A stretch of 11,437 bases of DNA from Anaerolineales bacterium (lineage in GTDB: Bacteria; Chloroflexota; Anaerolineae; Anaerolineales; E44-bin32), in the NCBI GenBank assembly GCA_023250385.1, contig JAHFAU010000026.1, positions 4,673 through 16,109 of the forward strand. The letters are read 5' to 3'. Within the stretch, counting starts at the first letter, position 1; each line of letters starts with the position of its first letter. Made by a program: the position numbers and the translations under genes. This document shows positions 6,517 to 11,437 of the stretch, one piece after another. The notes under the pieces are model-generated. The model was not told where the DNA came from and ran no database searches. It saw nothing but the letters and a program-made list of their open reading frames with translations.

Positions 6517-6579
6517 GTGAAGCCGCCAGAATTTCTCACCGGCTACCTGCCGCAGGTCGGATCGACCCGATGGAGGTGA
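6517..6579 (+). CDS. Possible 20-codon leader ORF overlapping the CcdA-like start
   Basis: GTG 6517 has GGAG 8 nt upstream (6505-6508). It opens a 20-codon frame that ends at TGA 6577-6579, just inside the following gene (ATG 6570). The CcdA-like start itself has only a weak, distant ribosome site, so translation could be coupled through this short frame. The peptide, VKPPEFLTGYL and onward, resembles nothing I recognise. It may be a chance frame. Confidence 0.25.
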   Translation: MKPPEFLTGYLPQVGSTRWR

Positions 6580-7283
6580 CCGTCGGCCTGGCGATGTTGG
6601 CCGGGCTGGCCTCCTTCCTCTCCCCGTGCGTGCTGGCCCTGGTGCCGGCTTACATTGGCTACCTGGGCGGCCGCTCCGTGACTGCCCAGGGGGTGGCGGT
6701 CGAAAACCGCTGGGGGACCTTCGCGCACGGTCTGGCCTTTGTGTTCGGATTCAGTTTGGTGTTCGTGGCCCTGGGAGTCGCAGCCTCCGCGCTCGGAGTA
6801 ATTCTATTTGACGCCCGGCAGTGGATCTCCCGCATCGGAGGGGTGGTTGTGATTCTCTTTGGGCTGCACACGATGGGCGTCCTCAACATCCGGCTATTCG
6901 ACTACGACACCCGGCGGCAGTACCGGCCGGATGCCAATCTGGGCTACCTTTCCTCGGCGGTGATGGGCGTGTTCTTTTCCGCCGGCTGGGCCCCCTGCGT
7001 GGGGCCAGTCCTGGGTGCAGTCCTCACCATGGCCCTCAACAGCGGCCGGCTGAATCAAGGAGTGGTGTTGCTCACGGCCTACTCGGTCGGGCTGGCAGTT
7101 CCCTTTCTGCTGGCGGCGTTGGGAGTGGGGCGGATTGCAGAGCTGATGCGGCGCCATGCCCGCGCCATCCGGGTGGTCTCCTTCGGGACCGGGGTCGTGC
7201 TGGTGGTGGTGGGGGTATTGCTGCTAACGGGAACGCTCGAGCAGCTGGCTCGCTTTGGTTTTTTCGTAAACTTCGGGTTGTAG
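6570..7283 (+). CDS. ccdA: CcdA-family thiol/disulfide transmembrane transporter
   Basis: This 237-aa protein is almost entirely hydrophobic, with about six membrane helices. It carries the two hallmark CcdA/DsbD-beta motifs: FLSPCVLALVPAY with Cys20 and AGWAPCVGPVLGA with Cys143. These cysteines form the pair that passes electrons from cytoplasmic thioredoxin across the membrane to extracytoplasmic thiol proteins, for cytochrome c maturation or disulfide repair. The length fits stand-alone CcdA rather than DsbD, which adds periplasmic and thioredoxin domains. No thioredoxin-like, ResA or cytochrome c maturation gene is present in the window, so its partner is unknown. The start ATG 6570 is followed at once by GGAGGTG but has no good ribosome site before it. 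Its stop is 2 bp from the stop of the convergent oxidoreductase gene. Confidence 0.92.
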   Translation: MEVTVGLAMLAGLASFLSPCVLALVPAYIGYLGGRSVTAQGVAVENRWGTFAHGLAFVFGFSLVFVALGVAASALGVILFDARQWISRIGGVVVILFGLHTMGVLNIRLFDYDTRRQYRPDANLGYLSSAVMGVFFSAGWAPCVGPVLGAVLTMALNSGRLNQGVVLLTAYSVGLAVPFLLAALGVGRIAELMRRHARAIRVVSFGTGVVLVVVGVLLLTGTLEQLARFGFFVNFGL

Positions 7284-7285
7284 AC

Positions 7286-8719
7286 CTAGGCCGATTTCAG
7301 CGAGCGGCTCAGCGCCGCCCGGGCTGCGTGGTAGCCGCACATGCCATGCACTCCCCCTCCGGGTGGCGTCGACGAGGAACACAGGTACAGGCCGGATACC
7401 GGGGTCGTGTACGGCGAGAGGCGAGCTACCGGCCGGGTCCAGAGCTGGCCCAGGTCCTGGATCCCGGAATTGATGTCCCCTCCGATGTAGTTGGCATTGT
7501 AGTGCTCCATCTCCGCCGAGTTCCGGCTGTGGCGAGCGAGGATCCGGCTGCGGAATCCCGGCGCGAAGCGCTCGATCTGAGCCTCAATTCGGTCGGTCAT
7601 ATCGACCGTTGAGCCATTGGGTACGTGACAGTAGCCCCAGGCGGTGTGCTTTCCCTGCGGAGCCCGGGCGGGGTCGAACAGCGACTGCTGGGCGAAGATG
7701 ATGAATGGCCGCTCAGGATGCTCGCCGCGGCCAACTGTCGCCTCCGCCTCGGCAATCTCCTCTAACCGGCCGCCGAGATGCACCGTGGCGGCTTGGCGGC
7801 AGCTCTCGGCCGCCCACGGGACCTGGCCGTCCAATGCCCAGTCGAGCTTGAAAACTCCCGGCCCATAGCGAAATCGGCTCAGCCTGCGTCGGTAACCGGC
7901 CGGAAGCCGCTCCCCGGCAATCCGGATCAGCTCCGTCGGCGAGGTGTCGAAAAAGACGGCTGCAGCAGGCGGCAGTTCGTCGAGGGTGGTAATCCGGCGG
8001 CCGGTCACGATCTGGCCGCCGAGCGAGCCAAGCAAGCTGACCAGGGCATCGGTGATCTTCTGAGAGCCGCCGGCTGCCATCGGCCACCCGACGGCGTGAG
8101 CCAGCGTCCCCTCCACCAGGCCGGCCGCAGCGGATACTGTGGCCTTGAGCGGCAACATCGAGTGGGCGCCCAAACCAGCGAAGAGGGCCTGGGCGCGGAC
8201 ATCGCGGAAGCGCCTGACCGCAAGACCGCGGGCCGATTGGATTGCCAGCCATCCAAAGCGGGCCATGAGGAAGGGCCGCCGTGGCAGCCGGAGGGGGCCC
8301 AGGATTTCTGCCAGTAGCGCTTGCCAGTTATCAGCCAGCGGCCCGAACACCCTCAGATACGCCGCGGCATCCGGTCCCAACTGATCGGCGGTCGCCCGCA
8401 GGTCCTGGCTGACCAGCACCGCCGTGCCGTCGTCGAGCGGGTGGGCCAGCGCGGCCGGCGGCTGGATCCAGCGGAGTCCGTGTTCGTGCAGCGGAATGGT
8501 GCGGAAGAAGGGGGAAGCCAGGCCGAGCGGGTGGATGGCAGAGCACACGTCGTGCCGGAAACCGGGGAGGGTGAGTTCTGCGGTGCGGGTGCCGCCGCCG
8601 GCGGTGTCGCCGGCTTCGAAGACGGCAACTGAGCGCCCAGCCTGAGCCACTGTAATGGCGGCCGCCAACCCGTTCGGTCCCGCGCCGATGACTACGGCGT
8701 CAACTTCTGGGTGGCGCAT
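7286..8719 (-). CDS. CrtI/phytoene-desaturase-like FAD-dependent oxidoreductase
   Basis: This 477-aa protein opens with a dinucleotide-binding motif GAGPNGLAAA (12-21), the ribose-binding Glu35, and GGGTRT just after it. It closes with the family's C-terminal FAD-binding signature, GLYLCSSSTPPGGG followed by VHGMCGYHAAR (443-467). This is the layout of phytoene dehydrogenase-related proteins. It lies closer in style to the broad NAD(P)/FAD oxidoreductase (PYROXD2-like) group than to carotenoid desaturases, and no carotenoid gene is nearby. No transmembrane helix is evident. ATG 8719 starts directly before the FAD motif, so a longer form is unlikely, although no clear ribosome site precedes it. 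It begins 32 bp after the unknown gene on the same strand and probably ends the signalling operon. The substrate is unknown. Confidence 0.87.
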   Translation of the reverse strand: MRHPEVDAVVIGAGPNGLAAAITVAQAGRSVAVFEAGDTAGGGTRTAELTLPGFRHDVCSAIHPLGLASPFFRTIPLHEHGLRWIQPPAALAHPLDDGTAVLVSQDLRATADQLGPDAAAYLRVFGPLADNWQALLAEILGPLRLPRRPFLMARFGWLAIQSARGLAVRRFRDVRAQALFAGLGAHSMLPLKATVSAAAGLVEGTLAHAVGWPMAAGGSQKITDALVSLLGSLGGQIVTGRRITTLDELPPAAAVFFDTSPTELIRIAGERLPAGYRRRLSRFRYGPGVFKLDWALDGQVPWAAESCRQAATVHLGGRLEEIAEAEATVGRGEHPERPFIIFAQQSLFDPARAPQGKHTAWGYCHVPNGSTVDMTDRIEAQIERFAPGFRSRILARHSRNSAEMEHYNANYIGGDINSGIQDLGQLWTRPVARLSPYTTPVSGLYLCSSSTPPGGGVHGMCGYHAARAALSRSLKSA

Positions 8720-8751
8720 CGAATTAGAGCCGGTCGGGTGGGGGGCCGAGC

Positions 8752-9507
8752 TCAGGCCGCGGCCGGCCCGCCGCGGCCGAAGAGACGGCGGACCAGGCGG
8801 ACAGGCGCGTGCAGCATGCTGCGTATCGCAGAGTTGAACCAGACGTTCTTAGCCTGCGACCACTGCAGCTTGCCGTCCACTAAGGACTTATGGAACTCAA
8901 CCGGGGCCTCGACGCCGTAGTGTTTAGCCACGCCCCCGAGCACGTGATGCCAGGTCTGTTCTTGTTGCTTGGCGCCGCCCAGGAACCGGAAGCCAAACTC
9001 GAAGATCGGATCGTTAGCGCGGGCCAACGATTGGATCTGGGCAACGGTTACCCCCTCCTCCTGGTAGGCGCTGAAGGTATTCCAACCGGCCTCGGGATGA
9101 CCCTCCGGACACATCAGAGTGAAGGACTCCTGGTCGCTGTACAGCACCATGACCCCGGTGGCGATCCCGCCCGGAACGCCTGGCAGGGTCGCGTTGATGA
9201 GCACCACTTCCCCCGGCGTTACCCCGGAGACCGAGGGATAGAACCTGGCGCCCGCCGGCATTAGTTCCGGTAGGTTTTCCTTCAAGAAGCTGACAACGCC
9301 TGCTGGCGTGAGGTCCGCGCTTGGGAGCTGGACCCGATATGTTTTCTGCCAGAGCTGCCCAAAACCCTGCAACGGTCCAACTACGTGGCGGCCTTCCACA
9401 TTCAAGCTGACTGCCCCACTGGGTACGTCAGTTACCCGGAGCTTTGAGACTGGTCGGGCCCAATAGCCCGCGTCGCGCGATTCAGGTTCATGAGTTTCGG
9501 TTGCCAT
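8752..9507 (-). CDS. Conserved-looking hypothetical protein, 251 aa
   Basis: I do not recognise this family with confidence. The start ATG 9507 is preceded by AGAGGAG, with GGAG 9 nt from the codon. There is no signal peptide or membrane helix. The body has alternating beta-like segments (WARPVSKLRV, GAVSLNVEGRHVVGPL, FGQLWQKTYRVQL) and then a conserved-looking run: a Cys at 133 in LMCPEGHPEAGW, FSAYQEEGVTVAQIQ, and RANDPIFEFGFRFLGG. A basic amphipathic C-terminus (230-245) could contact membranes or nucleic acid. The pattern loosely recalls SRPBCC/DUF1990-like beta-barrels, but this is a weak impression only. It lies 26 bp after the second STAS gene and 32 bp before the oxidoreductase, so it may be a functional partner of the oxidoreductase under signalling control. 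Confidence 0.75.
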   Translation of the reverse strand: MATETHEPESRDAGYWARPVSKLRVTDVPSGAVSLNVEGRHVVGPLQGFGQLWQKTYRVQLPSADLTPAGVVSFLKENLPELMPAGARFYPSVSGVTPGEVVLINATLPGVPGGIATGVMVLYSDQESFTLMCPEGHPEAGWNTFSAYQEEGVTVAQIQSLARANDPIFEFGFRFLGGAKQQEQTWHHVLGGVAKHYGVEAPVEFHKSLVDGKLQWSQAKNVWFNSAIRSMLHAPVRLVRRLFGRGGPAAA

Positions 9508-9533
9508 GCTGCTTTACTCCTCTCGGGTCTGCC

Positions 9534-9893
9534 TCAACGGCCGCCGATCGCCGCAAGCGCTTGGGCCTCGCTAGGGAAGATCTGGATCGCCTCATTCAAG
9601 CGGGTGACCTCGAAGATCTGCTGGTAATGATCGGTGAGCCCGTAGGCCAGCAGTTTCTGGTTCTGCCGGTTGGCCCGGATCAGCATCGTTACCAGCAAGC
9701 CGATCCCACCGCTGTTCATGTACTCCAGGCCCTTGAAATTCAGGATGATCGCATTTGCCCCGCTGCCGCTGGCCTGGCTGTAGGCGTCCATCAAGACCCC
9801 TTCCGCGAAGGAAGTGATTTCGCCATGGATGTCCACAATACTGGCTGTCTTAGTTGCATTGCGTACGTTCGCTTTTACCTTTGTCTCGCTCAT
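9534..9893 (-). CDS. STAS-domain anti-sigma-factor antagonist-like protein lacking the usual phosphoacceptor
   Basis: This 119-aa protein is a single STAS domain. Such proteins (SpoIIAA, RsbV) bind a kinase/anti-sigma factor when unphosphorylated and release it when phosphorylated. The family core is visible as ILNFKGLEYMNSGGIGLLV (50-68). In SpoIIAA the motif is D-S-S-G with the second Ser phosphorylated; here it is N60-S61-G62-G63, so the acceptor position is Gly. Either it cannot be switched off, or the adjacent Ser61 is used. ATG 9893 overlaps the TGA of the preceding STAS gene in an ATGA, with AGGAGA 7 nt upstream, which implies translational coupling. It is clearly a paralogue of that neighbour: both share a GLxDHYxxIFExTRL segment near residues 85-99. 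Confidence 0.88.
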   Translation of the reverse strand: MSETKVKANVRNATKTASIVDIHGEITSFAEGVLMDAYSQASGSGANAIILNFKGLEYMNSGGIGLLVTMLIRANRQNQKLLAYGLTDHYQQIFEVTRLNEAIQIFPSEAQALAAIGGR

Positions 9894-10255
9894 TTGCTCT
9901 TCTCCTGTGCAGTGCCCTGCAGGGCGGAGGCCTCGTCGGGCACGATCTGCATAAAGTCCGACAGCCGGGTGATCTCAAAAATTTCGGTGTAGTGATCGCT
10001 CAGCCCAAAGGCGATGACCGGGCGCTTGTCCTTGCGAGCCCGGGCGAGCAGGCCGACGATCAGGGCGATGCCAGTGCTGTTGATGTAATCCGCCTGGCTG
10101 AAGTTCAGTGCCAGGGCGCCGGGATGAAGCTCACTGGCCTCCAGGTAGGCGGCGACTAAAGCGCTTTCGGCGAAGGAGTTGATGTCGCCATCCAAATCGA
10201 TGATCGCTACCCCGTGTTCCGTTCGGACGGTAGCCTCCAACCGGGCCTCAGCCAT
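9890..10255 (-). CDS. STAS-domain anti-sigma-factor antagonist-like protein
   Basis: This is a 121-aa single STAS domain with the core ALNFSQADYINSTGIALIV (49-67). The phosphoacceptor position holds Thr61 (N-S-T-G) rather than the usual Ser, so phosphorylation remains possible at Thr61 or Ser60. ATG 10255 has a strong AAGGAGG 5 nt upstream, located inside the end of the phosphatase/kinase gene, and overlaps that gene by 8 nt. The overlap points to coupled synthesis of the regulator and its target. It probably acts in the cytoplasm as the switchable partner of the upstream protein's kinase-like and phosphatase domains. The true sigma factor or other output partner is not in the window. Confidence 0.9.
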   Translation of the reverse strand: MAEARLEATVRTEHGVAIIDLDGDINSFAESALVAAYLEASELHPGALALNFSQADYINSTGIALIVGLLARARKDKRPVIAFGLSDHYTEIFEITRLSDFMQIVPDEASALQGTAQEKSK

Positions 10256-11437
10256 TGCGACCTCCTTCCAAGTGAAGGATCAATTCCACCGTGTGATGTC
10301 TGTCATCGGTAGTGACTTGCAGGTCATCCACCATGTTCTGGATCAGGAACAGACCCCAGCCGCGCGGGCTTTGCAGGCCATTCAGTTTGGCCTCCAGGTC
10401 CGGCGCGGTAGCCTCTGGTATTCGCTGACCCCCGCCCTGATCGGTAATGAAAACCGACAGTTTCTCATCCGAGGCCTCCAGCCTGATCCGGACCGGAAGG
10501 TCCTCCCGGTACTGATTGCCGTGCTCCATGGCATTCATGGTGGCCTCGCCGACCGCGGTCTTCAGCTTCTCGAGCCGGCTGCTCGAGAGACCAAGCTCTC
10601 GGACGGCCTCGCTGACGTTATCGATCGCAAGCCGCTCGTTCCCTGGCCGGCTGGGAATGCTGAATTCGGCTTGCAGCGGCAGCGACACTTCGGGTGTCGC
10701 GGAACGGACTGATTCGGCCGCCTTCCGGTCGAGGGGGGAGCACTCGATGGCCAGCAGGGTGACATCGTCCTCGTGCTCCCAGCCGCCTGCCGTGAAGCGC
10801 TCCAGTTCGGCGACCAGCGTATCGATCAACAACTCGGAGCCACCGGGGTGGTCGGCCAGCAGTTGCTTCACCCGTGGAAAGCCAAACATCTCCCGCCGAG
10901 AGTTGTGCGCCTCCGCCAGCCCATCGCTTTGGAGCAGGATTGTCTCCCCCGGCCACAGGACAACCTCATTCTCTTCGTACTGCATGTCTGGCATCAGCCC
11001 CAGGGGCATGCCGGTGGCCTTGAGCTCCGAGACACCCTCGGCCCCGCGCCGGAAGGCCAATCCGTGGCCGGCATTGGCGAAGCGAAAGGTACGCTTCAAC
11101 GGGTCCAGGACCGAATACAGGCAGGTGACGAACATGTTCTCGGGCATGTTTGGAAGGATTTGCTCGTTTACCCGCGCCAGGACCTGAGAGGGAGAGATCA
11201 GCCGCTCGGCCACGGCATGCAGCACGCTGCGGGTGGTGGCCATCACGAGCGCGGCCGGCACTCCCTTGTCGGTGACGTCGGCGACGATCACCGCCAGCTT
11301 CCCCTCCGGCAATTTCACGAAGTCATAGAAATCGCCGCCCACTTCCCGGGCCGGCCGGTAATAGGCCGCCAGCTGCCAACCGGGCAGCTTAGGCAGCTCG
11401 CGGGGCAGCAGGGTCTGCTGAATCAAGCGGGCAATCC
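10248..11437 (-). CDS. SpoIIE/RsbU-type PP2C phosphatase fused to an RsbW-like HATPase domain (5' partial)
   Basis: The frame runs off the window edge. Its first residues, IARLIQQTLLP, are the linker that usually joins a sensor (GAF, PAS, HAMP or response-regulator) to a SpoIIE domain, so an N-terminal input domain is expected outside. Numbered from the Leu codon at 11426, the phosphatase spans about 15-228 with metal ligands in GGDFYD (Asp32, Asp35), ADVTDKG (Asp50), QSDG (Asp168) and EDDVT (Asp220, Asp221). A GHKL ATPase domain follows at about 255-388 with the N-box GEATMNAMEHGN (Glu294, Asn298), DQGGG (Asp329) and RGWGLFLI. Both domains keep their key residues. The protein could both phosphorylate and dephosphorylate STAS partners. 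The two downstream STAS genes, the first overlapping by 8 nt, are the obvious substrates. Confidence 0.92.
   Translation of the reverse strand, partial: IARLIQQTLLPRELPKLPGWQLAAYYRPAREVGGDFYDFVKLPEGKLAVIVADVTDKGVPAALVMATTRSVLHAVAERLISPSQVLARVNEQILPNMPENMFVTCLYSVLDPLKRTFRFANAGHGLAFRRGAEGVSELKATGMPLGLMPDMQYEENEVVLWPGETILLQSDGLAEAHNSRREMFGFPRVKQLLADHPGGSELLIDTLVAELERFTAGGWEHEDDVTLLAIECSPLDRKAAESVRSATPEVSLPLQAEFSIPSRPGNERLAIDNVSEAVRELGLSSSRLEKLKTAVGEATMNAMEHGNQYREDLPVRIRLEASDEKLSVFITDQGGGQRIPEATAPDLEAKLNGLQSPRGWGLFLIQNMVDDLQVTTDDRHHTVELILHLEGGRNG

Noticed and set aside
6821..7612. 263-codon plus-strand frame covering the end of the CcdA-like gene and part of the oxidoreductase
   Set aside because: It is a shifted shadow of two well-supported convergent genes with an implausible composition.
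10516..11187. 223-codon plus-strand frame opposite the phosphatase domain
   Set aside because: It is antisense to conserved SpoIIE and HATPase motifs; the translation is Ser/Arg-rich with no domain.
1..11437. CRISPR arrays, insertion sequences, attachment sites, phage or toxin-antitoxin genes
   Set aside because: Reading through the window found no regularly spaced direct repeats, transposase or integrase motifs, or small gene pairs of those types.

Overview
The window is about 11.4 kb of GC-rich, densely packed bacterial DNA. No tRNA, rRNA, CRISPR array, insertion sequence or phage gene is visible. GC-rich composition, frequent GTG/TTG starts, a paired two-gene ABC exporter and a SpoIIE/STAS signalling module suggest a free-living member of the Chloroflexota. 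That placement is an inference from gene style; no marker gene is present.

Layout. (1) 1-791 (+): the 3' part of a regulator with a C-terminal ArsR-type winged helix. (2) 802-4423 (-): two overlapping ABC half-transporter genes. Their ATP-site motifs are complementary (Asp for the catalytic Glu in one, LSVGQ for LSGGQ in the other), as in heterodimeric exporters with one degenerate ATP site. A 245-bp leader rich in inverted repeats (4424-4668) lies upstream. (3) 4669-5628 (-): a ROK-family sugar kinase. It is divergent from (4) 5775-6443 (+), a class II aldolase/adducin-family enzyme with an unusual His-to-Glu change at a metal-ligand position. They share a 146-bp intergenic region with a candidate promoter and an overlapping inverted repeat. 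(5) 6570-7283 (+): a short CcdA-type thiol/disulfide membrane transporter. (6) 7286-11437 (-): a five-gene run. In transcription order it holds a SpoIIE phosphatase/HATPase fusion (5' end outside the window), two small STAS proteins, an unrecognised 251-aa protein and a CrtI/phytoene-desaturase-like FAD oxidoreductase.

How the genes fit together. The phosphatase-kinase fusion and the tandem STAS genes overlap by 4-8 nt and form a probable partner-switching module. The STAS proteins would be the (de)phosphorylation targets, but one has Gly where the phosphoacceptor normally sits. The unknown protein and oxidoreductase follow with gaps of 26 and 32 bp, so they are probably co-transcribed. The ROK kinase and aldolase-like enzyme may share a sugar or sugar-phosphate pathway. 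The two convergent gene pairs (791/802 and 7283/7286) are almost gapless, with no room for a classical terminator. The best leads for something new are the partner-switching operon with its metabolic tail, the variant aldolase active site and the structured leader before the ABC operon.
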